From the NCBI GenBank assembly GCA_905233755.1, contig CAJODM010000011.1, forward strand, positions 1 through 64,000: a DNA stretch of 64,000 bases, in the 5' to 3' direction. Positions within the stretch are counted from its first letter, which is position 1; every line of letters starts with the position of its first letter. The notes under the pieces were generated by a model, which was given only the letters and a program-made list of their open reading frames with translations, made no database searches and had not been told where the DNA came from. Both the position numbers and the translations under genes were made by a program. Positions 35,892-45,090 of this stretch are shown here, one piece after another. This DNA comes from an uncultured Ruminococcus sp. (GTDB lineage: Bacteria > Bacillota > Clostridia > Oscillospirales > Acutalibacteraceae).

Positions 35892-38339
35892 ATGAAATAC
35901 AATTTTAACGGATTTACCGAGAAGGCGAATACAGCGCTGAACCTTGCCGTATCGTCGGCGCAGGAGCTTGGGCACGACTACATCGGCACCGAGCATATCC
36001 TGCTGGGACTTGTGAAAGAGGGCAGCGGCGTTGCTGCCGCCGCGCTGCGCGATAACGGCATCACCGCCGAGAAGACCGAGGAGCTGATCCGTTCTGCGAT
36101 CGGTCAGGGCGAGCGGACGATGCTCTCCCCGTCCGACTTCACCCCGCGCGTCAAGCGCATCATGCAGAACGCCGTTGCGCTGTCGGCGCGGGCGGGTTCG
36201 GGCTATGTCGGCACCGAGCACCTGCTGGCGGCGCTGCTCATCGAGCGCGACAGCTATGCGGTGCGGTTCATCACCGAGATGAACGCCGACCCGTCGGCGA
36301 TCGCCGGCGCGATGAAGGAGGCGTTGAGCGGAACGTTCGCGGGCGTCGAGGAGGAGAGCTATCCGTCTGCATCGGCCGGCGGCGCGACCAAGACCCTCGA
36401 TACGTTCTCGCGCGATCTGACCAAGGCGGCGCGAGAGGGCGAGATCGACCCCGTCATCGGCCGCGAGGAGGAGATCAGCCGTATCATCCAGATCTTGTCC
36501 CGCCGAACCAAGAACAACCCCTGTCTCATCGGCGAGCCGGGCGTCGGCAAGACCGCCGTCGCCGAGGGGCTCGCGCTCTCGATCGCCGAGGGCGAGGTGC
36601 CCGAGCATCTGCGCGACAAGCGGATCCTTGCGCTCGATCTGACCGGCATGGTCGCGGGCGCCAAGTACCGGGGTGACTTTGAGGATCGTATCAAGAACGC
36701 CATCGACGAGGTCAAGCGCTCGAAGAACGTCATCCTCTTCATCGACGAGCTGCATACCATCATCGGCGCGGGCTCGGCAGAGGGCTCTGCCGATGCCGCC
36801 AATATCCTCAAGCCCTCGCTGGCGCGCGGCGACTTTCAGGTGATCGGCGCGACCACGCTCGAGGAGTACCGCAAGTATATCGAGAAGGACGCCGCCCTCG
36901 AGCGCCGGTTCCAGCCGGTGAGCGTCGGCGAGCCGAGCGAGGAGGACGCTATCGCGATCCTGCGCGGGCTGCGCGACCGATACGAGGCACATCATAAGGT
37001 CAAGATATCGGACGAGGCGATCGAGAGCGCGGTGCGGCTGTCGTCGCGCTATATTGCCGACCGGTACCTGCCCGATAAGGCGATCGACCTGATCGACGAG
37101 GCAGCGTCCAAGGTGCACCTCGGCGTGCTGACCTATCCCGAGGAGATCAAAGAACTCGAGGCGGCTGTCGCCCGCGCCGAGCAGGAGAAGACCGCCGCCG
37201 TGAACGCCCAGGACTTTGAGCGTGCCGCCGAGCTCAGAGATGAGCAGAAGGCGCTATCTGAAAAGCTCGAAAAGGCAAAGTCATCCTGGCAGGAGAAGAG
37301 CAGCAGCGTATCCGGCGAGGTGACGAGCGAGGATATCGCGTCCATCGTATCGTCCTGGACCAAGATACCGGTCGTAGAGCTCACCCGTGAGGAGAGCGAC
37401 CGGCTGCTGCATATGGAGGATATCCTGCACGACCGCGTGGTCGGTCAGCATGAGGCGGTATCGGCGGTATCGCGCGCCATCCGCCGCGGCAGGGTCGGCA
37501 TCAAGGACCCGAAGCGGCCCATCGGCTCGTTCATCTTTCTCGGACCCACCGGTGTGGGCAAGACCGAGCTGTGCAAGGCGCTCGCTGCGGCGATGTTCGG
37601 CGACGAGAACGCGATGCTGCGGCTGGATATGAGCGAATATATGGAGAAGCATACCGTGTCGCGTCTGGTCGGCTCGCCTCCCGGGTATGTCGGTTATGAC
37701 GAGGGCGGCCAGCTCACCGAGGCGATCCGCCGCAAGCCCTACTCGGTGGTGCTGTTCGACGAGATCGAGAAGGCGCACCCCGATGTGTTCAATATGCTGC
37801 TCCAGATCCTCGAGGACGGACGGCTGACGGACGCCCAGGGACGCACCGTCGACTTCAAGAACACCGTCATCATCATGACCTCGAACATCGGCGCGCGCCG
37901 CATCAGCGAGAAGCAGACCGCGCTCGGGTTCGGCGGTGCGAGCATCACCGGTGCGGACGATATCCGCGCGCTCGTGATGGATGAGCTCAAATCGGTGTTC
38001 CGACCCGAGTTTCTCAACCGCGTGGACGACGTGATCGTGTTCAGCAAGCTCTCACATGACGAGATCAAAGAGATCGCCGGCAAGATGCTCTCCACCCTGT
38101 CTGACCGGCTGCGCTCGCTCGACGTCGAGCTAAAGTTCTCGGACGCGGCGGTGGCAAAGATCGCCGACGAGGGATTTGACGAGACCTACGGCGCACGTCC
38201 GCTGCGCCGCGCCATCACCATGAGCATCGAGGACAAGCTCAGCGAGCGGATGCTCGAGCCCGACTTTGACAAGAGCGTGCCGATCCTGTGCGACTATGAC
38301 GGCGAGACGTTCACCTTCTTGCCCGATACAGCGTCCTGA
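35892..38339 (+). CDS. clpC: ATP-dependent Clp protease ATP-binding subunit ClpC
   Basis: Hsp100 unfoldase that feeds marked proteins to ClpP. It has the double Clp-N repeat (from FTEKANTALNLAVSSAQELG), first AAA module with Walker A GEPGVGKTAVAEG near residue 215, the middle domain with UVR motif AQDFERAAELRDEQKAL near residue 440, and a second AAA module with GPTGVGKTELCKA near residue 556. Length 815 residues. GGAGGAGAAGG lies upstream. ClpP is not in the window. Confidence 0.98.
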   Translation: MKYNFNGFTEKANTALNLAVSSAQELGHDYIGTEHILLGLVKEGSGVAAAALRDNGITAEKTEELIRSAIGQGERTMLSPSDFTPRVKRIMQNAVALSARAGSGYVGTEHLLAALLIERDSYAVRFITEMNADPSAIAGAMKEALSGTFAGVEEESYPSASAGGATKTLDTFSRDLTKAAREGEIDPVIGREEEISRIIQILSRRTKNNPCLIGEPGVGKTAVAEGLALSIAEGEVPEHLRDKRILALDLTGMVAGAKYRGDFEDRIKNAIDEVKRSKNVILFIDELHTIIGAGSAEGSADAANILKPSLARGDFQVIGATTLEEYRKYIEKDAALERRFQPVSVGEPSEEDAIAILRGLRDRYEAHHKVKISDEAIESAVRLSSRYIADRYLPDKAIDLIDEAASKVHLGVLTYPEEIKELEAAVARAEQEKTAAVNAQDFERAAELRDEQKALSEKLEKAKSSWQEKSSSVSGEVTSEDIASIVSSWTKIPVVELTREESDRLLHMEDILHDRVVGQHEAVSAVSRAIRRGRVGIKDPKRPIGSFIFLGPTGVGKTELCKALAAAMFGDENAMLRLDMSEYMEKHTVSRLVGSPPGYVGYDEGGQLTEAIRRKPYSVVLFDEIEKAHPDVFNMLLQILEDGRLTDAQGRTVDFKNTVIIMTSNIGARRISEKQTALGFGGASITGADDIRALVMDELKSVFRPEFLNRVDDVIVFSKLSHDEIKEIAGKMLSTLSDRLRSLDVELKFSDAAVAKIADEGFDETYGARPLRRAITMSIEDKLSERMLEPDFDKSVPILCDYDGETFTFLPDTAS

Positions 38340-38352
38340 TAAACACAACAAA

Positions 38353-38386
38353 CCGGACTGTCAATACGGCAGTCCGGCGTTTTTTT
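38353..38386 (+). terminator. Terminator of the clpC operon
   Basis: CCGGACTG and CAGTCCGG (38353-38360, 38370-38377) form a hairpin followed by a run of seven T. Confidence 0.9.
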
Positions 38387-38533
38387 AGTGAATAGTGAAG
38401 GGTGAAGAATGAAGAGTGAATAGTGAAGAGTGAATAGTGGTGGGAAACGCTATCGCGTTTTGGATTCCTAAAAATGTCCGAGCAAAGCGAGTGACCACAA
38501 CTCTTCATTCTTCACTCTTCATTCTTCACTGCT
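38387..38533. repeat. Dispersed repeat mosaic, copy 1
   Basis: A run of heptamer-like GTGAAGA/GTGAATA units (38387-38440) and its inverted counterpart (38502-38531) enclose two modules also found elsewhere. They are the hairpin AAACGC-TATC-GCGTTT with TTGGATT behind it (38445-38467), and CCGAGCAA-GCGAGTGACC at 38478-38496. The same modules occur at 54.6, 60.1 and 61.2 kb. No gene is present. Confidence 0.8.
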
Positions 38534-38542
38534 GATAACCAT

Positions 38543-39085
38543 TTATTTTTCGTTATTCATAGTTGCAAAGTCTTTCTTCGTCATGCGGTGGTAGGAGGCG
38601 TGACCGAGCTCAAGCTCGAACAGATAGACAAAGCTGTCGGGCACATTATCGCCAAAGCAGATGACATAGTTATACTCCTCATCCTCGGCGCGCTCGCACA
38701 CTACATCGTCGCCGTAGCGGCGGAACACCGAGAGCACATCGTCGAGCCCGATCGTCCTTTGCTCTCGCAGCAGCGCCACAAGCTCAGTCAAAAACCCGCT
38801 GTCGCTGACGTTCTCGTGCACATAGCGCACGCCGTCTTTCGGTACTGTCAGGCAGAACTGGCCGTCATACCGCGACAGGGCGATCCGCCCGAGCGGGTCC
38901 TCGGCATAGCGTGCAAAGTCGTGCAGTACGATCATCATCGCGTCGTCATCCAGCTCCTCTTCGAGCAGGTTGTTCAGCGAGTAGAGCGGATAGTTCACCG
39001 AGCAGGCGTTGTCGGTATAGCCGATCTTGATCTGGGATTCGAGCAGGACATAGATGAGGTTATCCTTCAGGGCTTTGTAGTTCAT
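38543..39085 (-). CDS. Uncharacterised protein, possibly DUF3877 family
   Basis: A soluble protein of 180 residues without signal peptide or membrane segment. The N-terminal helix YKALKDNLIYVLLESQIKIG and the repeated acidic patches (EEELDDDAMM, AEDEEYNY) resemble a small Clostridia-specific family of unknown function, tentatively DUF3877. Start at 39085, with AGAGGAG upstream. It overlaps the end of the secreted-protein gene before it by 26 bases and is therefore probably last in the amylase operon. The repeat mosaic begins ten bases after its stop. No function can be assigned. Confidence 0.6.
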   Translation of the reverse strand: MNYKALKDNLIYVLLESQIKIGYTDNACSVNYPLYSLNNLLEEELDDDAMMIVLHDFARYAEDPLGRIALSRYDGQFCLTVPKDGVRYVHENVSDSGFLTELVALLREQRTIGLDDVLSVFRRYGDDVVCERAEDEEYNYVICFGDNVPDSFVYLFELELGHASYHRMTKKDFATMNNEK

Positions 39086-40856
39086 GGGCACTCCTCTTAT
39101 CTGTCAGTTTGTCGGCGATGGTCTTCATGATGCGAACCGACATCGCGTCGGTGTACCACCCCAGCGGGATCTCGTCGTCGCCGAGCAGCAGGTACACCTG
39201 TACCGTGCCGCAGTCGATGAGTGCGCTGCCCGAGGCATGCGCGGGGAACGTATCCCGAAAGCGGATCGTCTCGAGCGCGGGACAGTCGACGATGGCGTGT
39301 GATTCGATCGTGTCGATGCTCGACGGTACGGTGAGCGTTTGCATCGTGCTACAGTCGGTGAACGCACCGGCGGCGACCGCCGTCACCTCGCCTTCGCGGT
39401 CGGGGATCGTGACGTCAGCATCCGTGCCGATATATTCGATGACGGTGCTGCCCGATGGGTCATAGCCGAACGCCGAGCGGAACGTCGCGACAAATGTCAC
39501 CGGCCCGTCATAGGACAGCCGTCCGACGCTCTCGCCGCCATAGAAGTAGTAGTCGTCCTGCAGCTCGCTGAGCGACAGCCACTCGGGGGTCTTGGAGCCG
39601 CGCCGATAGCCGTACGACTTGCCGTCGCACGCCCGCTCGAGATAGTACCCGACAAACACGAACCCCGGCTTGACAAAGGTGTTCTCGGGGACGGTGAAGC
39701 TCTCGTCATATTGCACCGAGAACGGCGCGATCTCGCCCTCGGCGTTGTCGGAAGCAAAGCGGACGTCATAGCGCTCGTTGACCCACGTCGCGGTCATGGT
39801 GACGGAGCCGTACTTGACGGTTCGTGCGACCGACGCCTTATCGCGAAAGAGCTTGTAGCTGTCAAGCTCGCTTTCGGTGAGCCACTCGGGGGTCGAGGAG
39901 CCGCGGCGGTACCCAAGTATGCGCTTGTCCATCGAGCGCGTGGCGTACCATCCAGAGAAGAAGTAGCCGTCGCGAGTGAAGGTGTTCGCCCTCAGCGGCG
40001 TCATCTCGCCGTAGTGGACGCGGGTGTTCTGCATCGTGCCCGTGCCCTTTCCGGCGTCATACTTGACGGTATAGGAGATGCGGGTGCTCTGTGAGAACCC
40101 GATGCGGTGGATATAGTTGCCGTAGTAGTGCAGGGTGGTGTAGAAGTTGTTCCCCGCGTGGAAGATGTTCTCCACCTCATAGCTGCTCTTTAGCGAGAAG
40201 CTCCCGACAAGGCCGCCGTTGTGGTCATAGACGACGACAAGGTTGCTGCCGCCGCTCTGGGCAAAGTAGACATACTTGTCGTCACAGTCGCACCCCTGGC
40301 GCGTATAGCCCGAGGTAGAACCGGCGAATTTCTTTCTAACATTGAAGTCCGGCCCCAGCCGCGCAAAGCTGTACCCGCCCGAGATCCCGACATAGTAGCA
40401 GTCCTCGCTCTCGCAGTAGGCGATCGAGTAGATCTTGAGCGTCAGCTTGACGGTGCCGACGACCTTGAGCGTATCGGGGTCGAGCAGCGTTACGGTGTCA
40501 TAGTCGGGGGCATTGTTCGATACGACGATGAGGTTGCGGCGCGAGTTGAACGTCATGTCGTTGGCATGGCCCAAGGGGAGCGAGCCGCGCTTCTTGACAA
40601 GCCGGAACGAGCTAAGGCGGTACTTCAGCACGGTGGCAGAGCCGTTGGGCATGGCGACATAGGCGTAGGTGCCGTCGCTGCACGCGCCCTGAGCTGAGAC
40701 ATAGGAGCTCAGCCCCGCGTCCTTCTCGATATTCGATTTGATCTTCAGCATCTCTGCCGACGTATCGAGCGCGGATGCCGACGCGGCGGGGATGAGCTGA
40801 CAGATGACGCATAGCAGGATGAGCCATACCGTCGCTGTTCTGGTGAATCTTTTCAT
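39060..40856 (-). CDS. Secreted protein: beta-propeller-like region, InlB-type repeats, BspA-like LRR end
   Basis: A 598-residue extracellular protein. A signal peptide (FTRTATVWLILLCVICQL to ASA) is followed by about 230 residues of short beta-rich repeats (for example TYAYVAMPNGSATVLKYRL, TVTLLDPDTLKVVGTV), which resemble beta-propeller blades. Two Listeria-Bacteroides-type repeats follow, each with DGYFFSGWYATR or PGFVFVGYYLER plus GYRRGS-TPEWL. A BspA-like leucine-rich segment ends it (VTAVAAGAFTDCSTMQTLTV). No anchor or dockerin is seen, so it may be free or bound non-covalently. It lies 27 bases after the amylase stop. A role in binding starch or a partner is only a context guess. Confidence 0.72.
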   Translation of the reverse strand: MKRFTRTATVWLILLCVICQLIPAASASALDTSAEMLKIKSNIEKDAGLSSYVSAQGACSDGTYAYVAMPNGSATVLKYRLSSFRLVKKRGSLPLGHANDMTFNSRRNLIVVSNNAPDYDTVTLLDPDTLKVVGTVKLTLKIYSIAYCESEDCYYVGISGGYSFARLGPDFNVRKKFAGSTSGYTRQGCDCDDKYVYFAQSGGSNLVVVYDHNGGLVGSFSLKSSYEVENIFHAGNNFYTTLHYYGNYIHRIGFSQSTRISYTVKYDAGKGTGTMQNTRVHYGEMTPLRANTFTRDGYFFSGWYATRSMDKRILGYRRGSSTPEWLTESELDSYKLFRDKASVARTVKYGSVTMTATWVNERYDVRFASDNAEGEIAPFSVQYDESFTVPENTFVKPGFVFVGYYLERACDGKSYGYRRGSKTPEWLSLSELQDDYYFYGGESVGRLSYDGPVTFVATFRSAFGYDPSGSTVIEYIGTDADVTIPDREGEVTAVAAGAFTDCSTMQTLTVPSSIDTIESHAIVDCPALETIRFRDTFPAHASGSALIDCGTVQVYLLLGDDEIPLGWYTDAMSVRIMKTIADKLTDKRSAHELQSPEG

Positions 40857-40883
40857 GCAGTTCCTTAATGGGGATGGTTTAGT

Positions 40884-42989
40884 TTATGAGGCGGTACCGA
40901 TGCCATAGCTGTCGGCATAGTGTGCAAGGTACCGCTGGATAGCGGTGACGTCGCTGATGTTCAGCGCGCTGCCGTCGGTAACGTGGGAGCGGGCGGCAAT
41001 AGAGCCGTCGGCGTCGGCGACGATATGCGCCAGCACGCGCTGGACGGTCGTCGCATCGAGAATGTCCACCGTACCGTCGCCGTTCGCGTCGCCGATGGTG
41101 TAGGACGCGGATGTACTCGCTGCGGTCGATGCGGATGTACTCGCTGCGGTCGATGCGGCAGTTGCCTCAGTCGATGCGGCAGGTGCTGCGGTCGATGCGG
41201 CGGTCGCCGTTGTGTAGGACAGCGTCAGCGTGCCGTTGCTGTTCTCCCTTAGGGTGAAGGTGAGGGCGGTGTTCCCGGGGACAAAGAGCTTGTCGGCGTT
41301 TGAGAGGGTATCGGTGTTATACAGCGTCACCGAGGTGACCTGACCCTGCCAGCCGCTGGTCATGTACCAGCCGGCGTTGTTCGCGGACTTGACCGCGACA
41401 TAGGAGTCGGCAGTGAAGGTCGCGCTGAGCGTTCCGTCGGAGCCGAACCGGTAGCTGCCCATGTTCGCATAGTCCTCTTCACAGGCATAGTTGCTGCCGT
41501 TGATATAGCCGAACAGGTAGTAGTCGGTCGACAGGGCTGCACCGGCGGTGGACTCGGTCGTCGAGGAGGACTCGGGGTTATAGACGACCGCGACGCCGGT
41601 GCTGCCGACGGTGCCGGTGATCTTGCCGGACGACACGGTGAAGGTGTTGCCGGTGATCTGGTCGGTATAGGTGCCGCTTGCCATCTTGTTCGCGGTGAGC
41701 GATACGCTGCCCGCGCCGTCGAGGTTGACGATCACCACACCCGAGGTGCCGCGCTCGTTATAGGCGACGTTGCCGGATGAGGAGAGATACTCGCTCTGAC
41801 CGTAGAAGTAGTTCTTGAACTTGTTGACCTCGGCGACAGCGGTCGACTTCCAGGTGGTGTCGGATGAGGCGGCGCCCATGGTGGCGTTCGGTCTGGCAAA
41901 GAACAGCGAGGTCGACTTGCTGCGCGAGCCGACGATCGCCCATGCGCGGATGATGTCGCTGTCTGAGACCGACGCGGTGTTCTGGAGCGTCGAGGTGCCC
42001 GAGTTGCCAAAGTAGGTGTCGTGGCTCTCGGCCCACAGCACCGCCTTGCTGACGAGCTTGTTGTCGTCGATATCGTTGTTGTAGTCCGGGTCTGCCAGCC
42101 CCTCGGCGTCGCCGCTGTACGCGGACGCCAGCGCATGATCGCCCGGGTACATATCGGTGACGTGCATATAGGTGGTATAGTTGGTGATGTTGATGCCGGG
42201 ATATCCCTCGACCTCGCCGTAGATGAACAGCTCGTCCTCGGCGGCGTCCTCGGCAGCGCCGATGACGTTCGGCCAGAAGTTGCTCCGATAAGATGTATCG
42301 TCCGTGGGCACCTCGATATGCCCCGCCGCATCGAACCGGAACCCGTCGACGCCCAGCTCGACACACTCGGTCACAAGATCCTCATACAGCCCCTGGACAT
42401 AGCTGCTGCCGGTGTTCAGGTCGGGCATGTTGATATGACCGAGCACCTTGGACTCGCGGTCATCGTCGAACCCGCTGAGGGTGTTGACGTGCCAGTAGCT
42501 GCTGCTGCCCCTCAAGGTAGAGTTGATCCCCGTGTTCAGATAGGTCATCGCGGGGCCGTTGGTGCCGTTGTTCGCCATGTGGTTAGCGACGATGTCGACG
42601 ATGACCTTGATGCCGTAGTTGTCGGCAGCGTCACACAGCGACCTAAGTTCTGACTTGGTGCCAAGCCAGCTGTTGCCGTCGGCGATCGCGATATCGAGGG
42701 GCTGGTACAGCTTCCACCACTGACCGGATGTGTCCGTCCAGTAAGCGTTGTAGTCCTTGGGCGGCTGAATGGGCGAGGTCTGTACCGCAGTGTAGCCGGC
42801 GGCATAGATATCGGCCAGGTTCGCCTTGATGGTGTTGTATGACCAGTCCAGACAGTGCAGGATCGCGCCGCCCTCGACCGAGTCCTTGGCATACCGGCTG
42901 TCGGTCGACGCGGTAGTGCCGACGACAGCAGCCGCTATACAGCCGATGAGGATCAGTGTCGAGAGGATGATGCTGACCAGCTTTTTCAT
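40884..42989 (-). CDS. Secreted GH13 alpha-amylase with starch-binding domain and dockerin
   Basis: Cleaves alpha-1,4 bonds in starch outside the cell. After a signal peptide (a lipobox-like LIGC is also present), the barrel has VDIVANHM, the nucleophile D in GFRFDAAGHIE near residue 218, acid/base E in IYGEVEGY near 258, and the third acid D in AESHDTYF near 326. Then come a beta-domain, a CBM26-like module (DYYLFGYINGSNYACEED), a Thr/Ala/Ser linker, and a dockerin (GDANGDGTVDILDATTVQRV). The second dockerin half keeps SDVTAIQRYLAHY but lacks most calcium-binding acids. This resembles dockerin amylases of starch-degrading ruminococci. It is first in a three-gene operon. Confidence 0.94.
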   Translation of the reverse strand: MKKLVSIILSTLILIGCIAAAVVGTTASTDSRYAKDSVEGGAILHCLDWSYNTIKANLADIYAAGYTAVQTSPIQPPKDYNAYWTDTSGQWWKLYQPLDIAIADGNSWLGTKSELRSLCDAADNYGIKVIVDIVANHMANNGTNGPAMTYLNTGINSTLRGSSSYWHVNTLSGFDDDRESKVLGHINMPDLNTGSSYVQGLYEDLVTECVELGVDGFRFDAAGHIEVPTDDTSYRSNFWPNVIGAAEDAAEDELFIYGEVEGYPGINITNYTTYMHVTDMYPGDHALASAYSGDAEGLADPDYNNDIDDNKLVSKAVLWAESHDTYFGNSGTSTLQNTASVSDSDIIRAWAIVGSRSKSTSLFFARPNATMGAASSDTTWKSTAVAEVNKFKNYFYGQSEYLSSSGNVAYNERGTSGVVIVNLDGAGSVSLTANKMASGTYTDQITGNTFTVSSGKITGTVGSTGVAVVYNPESSSTTESTAGAALSTDYYLFGYINGSNYACEEDYANMGSYRFGSDGTLSATFTADSYVAVKSANNAGWYMTSGWQGQVTSVTLYNTDTLSNADKLFVPGNTALTFTLRENSNGTLTLSYTTATAASTAAPAASTEATAASTAASTSASTAASTSASYTIGDANGDGTVDILDATTVQRVLAHIVADADGSIAARSHVTDGSALNISDVTAIQRYLAHYADSYGIGTAS

Positions 42990-43032
42990 AGGGGCACCTC
43001 CGAGAAAAAGGTTAAAGAATTGTTACCTTTTA

Positions 43033-43061
43033 ATGATACCGCAAAATCGCCCGCGATACAA
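43033..43061 (-). promoter_or_regulatory. Promoter of the amylase operon
   Basis: On the minus strand, TTGTAT (43061-43056) and TATCAT (43038-43033) with a 17-base spacer, about 45 bases before the amylase start. Confidence 0.6.
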
Positions 43062-43137
43062 GGGGTTCGGGTGTACAATAACCGACGCGATTTTTGGCTA
43101 TTTTGATGAATCCGCCACGATTATTTACAGATTTCAG

Positions 43138-43166
43138 TTGACAACACGGGGGAGTTTTGCTATAAT
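43138..43166 (+). promoter_or_regulatory. Promoter of tRNA-Leu
   Basis: Consensus boxes TTGACA (43138-43143) and TATAAT (43161-43166) with a 17-base spacer, about 70 bases upstream of the tRNA. Confidence 0.88.
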
Positions 43167-43238
43167 AATGCTTGCGAAAAGACGATATGTCCCGCCTCGG
43201 CTCTCTCCGCCGTGTAGAAATAGGAGAGCAACAGAACT

Positions 43239-43326
43239 GCAGGTATGGCGGAATAGGCAGACGCGCATGGTTCAGGTCCATGTGAGCATTACGCTCATGC
43301 AGGTTCAACTCCTGTTACCTGCACCA
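43239..43326 (+). tRNA. tRNA-Leu (anticodon CAG), CCA encoded
   Basis: Acceptor arms GCAGGTA and TACCTGC pair fully. The anticodon arm is CATGG-TTCAGGT-CCATG, giving anticodon CAG for CUG codons. A long variable arm (TGAGC-ATTAC-GCTCA) marks a class II tRNA. The T-arm holds TTCAACT, and the 3' CCA is encoded. CTG is by far the common leucine codon in the neighbouring genes. Confidence 0.97.
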
Positions 43327-43371
43327 ACAACGGCAGATACACACACCCGTGTATCTGCCGTTGTTATTTTT
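43326..43371 (+). terminator. Terminator of tRNA-Leu
   Basis: A perfect 17-bp stem (43326-43342 with 43349-43365) followed by ATTTTTG, starting at the last base of the tRNA CCA end. Confidence 0.92.
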
Positions 43372-43372
43372 G

Positions 43373-43471
43373 CTTTATAAGAAACTGCTCGTTTCTTATA
43401 AAGTAAAAAGATTGATATGCCCACCGATTTTGCAAAAGCAATAATCGGTGATGGCTATACGAAATGCGCGC
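43373..43471. repeat. 99-base dispersed repeat, copy 1
   Basis: It matches 60025-60123 over all 99 bases with four substitutions and no gaps. It contains a perfect hairpin, TTATAAGAAAC-TGCTC-GTTTCTTATAA, and a second imperfect one, CACCGATTTTGC with GCAATAATCGGTG. This copy lies between the tRNA terminator and the stop codon of the symporter gene, ending two bases from it. Confidence 0.93.
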
Positions 43472-43472
43472 T

Positions 43473-44939
43473 CTAAGATTCGGGATAAGCCGACCGCATC
43501 GGCTTTACCTTCAGTCCCCGCTGACGGTCAAAGTAGTTCTCGGTGATCCGCGCGACAGATCCGCTGAGCGCGACGAGGGCGATCAGGTTCGGCACCGCCA
43601 TCAGCCCGTTGCAGGTGTCGTCGATCGCCCAGACAAGGTCGCTTTTGACACAGGTCGAAGCAGCGATCACCAGCACATAGCATAGCCGGAAGAGGGTGAC
43701 GGGAAGGGGACGCCATATTTCTTTTAGAGAACGAAAGCAGAACCCGACCGCCTTCTCGCCATAGTACGCCCACGCGAGCACCGAGGTGAACGCGAACAGC
43801 GGCAGCATCACCGAGAACGCCGCTGTGCCAAACCCGCCGAAGTTGTTCGAGAACATCGCCATCGCCATCGCGCTGTCCTCCATATCGGCACACAGCGCGC
43901 CTGTGTCAAAGGTCAGCAGGAACATCAGCGCCGTCAGCGTACAGATGACGAACGTGTCAAAGAACACCTCGAACACGCCCCACATCCCCTGGACGACCGG
44001 TTCATCCGTGTCGGACGCCGAGTGGGCGATGACCGACGACCCCAGCCCCGCCTCGTTCGAGAACACCCCGCGCGCCATGCCCTTTCTCACCGTTTGGGCG
44101 AACGTGTAGCCGAGGATCCCGCCGCCCGCCGAGCGAACGCTGAACGCGCTCGAGAAGATCATCGAGAACACCCCCGGCACCCCCTTCAGATGCATGAGCA
44201 CCGTCGCCGTCGACAACAGGATGAACACCACCGACAGCGCGGGCACCGTCATCGCGGCGACCCTGCCGATGCGCCGGATCCCGCCGAGGATGACAAGGGC
44301 GGTGACGGCGGCAACGCCGACCCCGACGATCAGGCGTGTCCGGTCGACGCTTGACAGCGGCAGGATGTCCGACACCGCGCCCGCGACGGTGACGGCGATC
44401 TTGTTGGTTTGCACGCCGCTCATCCCGAACGACGCGAGGATGCAGAACACCGCCGCAGCGAACGCCGCGCCCTGCCGCCCCACCCCGTACGCGATGTAGT
44501 AGAACGCCCCGCCTGAGTACCCGCCCGAGGGCTCTCGCCTGCGATAGTAGATGCCCAGGACGTTCTCGGCATAGTTGGTCGCCATCCCGAAGAACGCCGA
44601 TACCCACATCCAGAACACCGCGCCGGGGCCCGCCGTGAGGATCGCGGACACCACGCCGATGATGTTGCCGGTGCCGACCGTGCCGGCGATCGCGGTCGCA
44701 AACGCCTCAAACGGCGATACGGCGCCGCTGCGGCGGGGCTGTCGTCGGGTGATCCCCTTGAGCGTCGGGATGACGGTGAGCCGCAGCACCTGTGCCGCCC
44801 GCGTCAGTTGTATCGCCCGTGTGCGAACGGTCATCAGCACGCCGGTGCCAAGGATCAGCAGGATCATCGGCATCCCCCAGACGATGCTGCTTACATAGCT
44901 GTTCGCGCGCTCGATCAGCGACAGAATCGGTTCTTTCAT
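43473..44939 (-). CDS. Sodium:alanine (AGCS family) symporter
   Basis: Imports alanine or glycine with sodium. The 488-residue protein has about eleven membrane segments and the AGCS signatures GTVGTGNIIGVVSAILTAGP, TNYAENVLGIYYR, and AGLGSSVIAHSASDTDEPV. GGGGGAAC lies upstream of the ATG. It is a single gene on the minus strand, divergent from the Fe-S aldo/keto reductase operon. Exact substrate not proven. Confidence 0.93.
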   Translation of the reverse strand: MKEPILSLIERANSYVSSIVWGMPMILLILGTGVLMTVRTRAIQLTRAAQVLRLTVIPTLKGITRRQPRRSGAVSPFEAFATAIAGTVGTGNIIGVVSAILTAGPGAVFWMWVSAFFGMATNYAENVLGIYYRRREPSGGYSGGAFYYIAYGVGRQGAAFAAAVFCILASFGMSGVQTNKIAVTVAGAVSDILPLSSVDRTRLIVGVGVAAVTALVILGGIRRIGRVAAMTVPALSVVFILLSTATVLMHLKGVPGVFSMIFSSAFSVRSAGGGILGYTFAQTVRKGMARGVFSNEAGLGSSVIAHSASDTDEPVVQGMWGVFEVFFDTFVICTLTALMFLLTFDTGALCADMEDSAMAMAMFSNNFGGFGTAAFSVMLPLFAFTSVLAWAYYGEKAVGFCFRSLKEIWRPLPVTLFRLCYVLVIAASTCVKSDLVWAIDDTCNGLMAVPNLIALVALSGSVARITENYFDRQRGLKVKPMRSAYPES

Positions 44940-45090
44940 ACCGTTCCCCCTTCTATACTATTCTATGAGAGAGCCGACCGAGAAAGAAGCGGCGCTGACG
45001 CGAACTTTTCTCTATCAAAAGGGAATTATCCCTTTACTTTCGCTCAACCCTTCGCTATAATGAAGAAAAGCAGAAGAGAGGAGAATGATG

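Noticed and set aside
35631-37118. Long open frame on the minus strand across mcsB and clpC
   Set aside because: Crosses two certain genes in antisense and has no recognisable domain.
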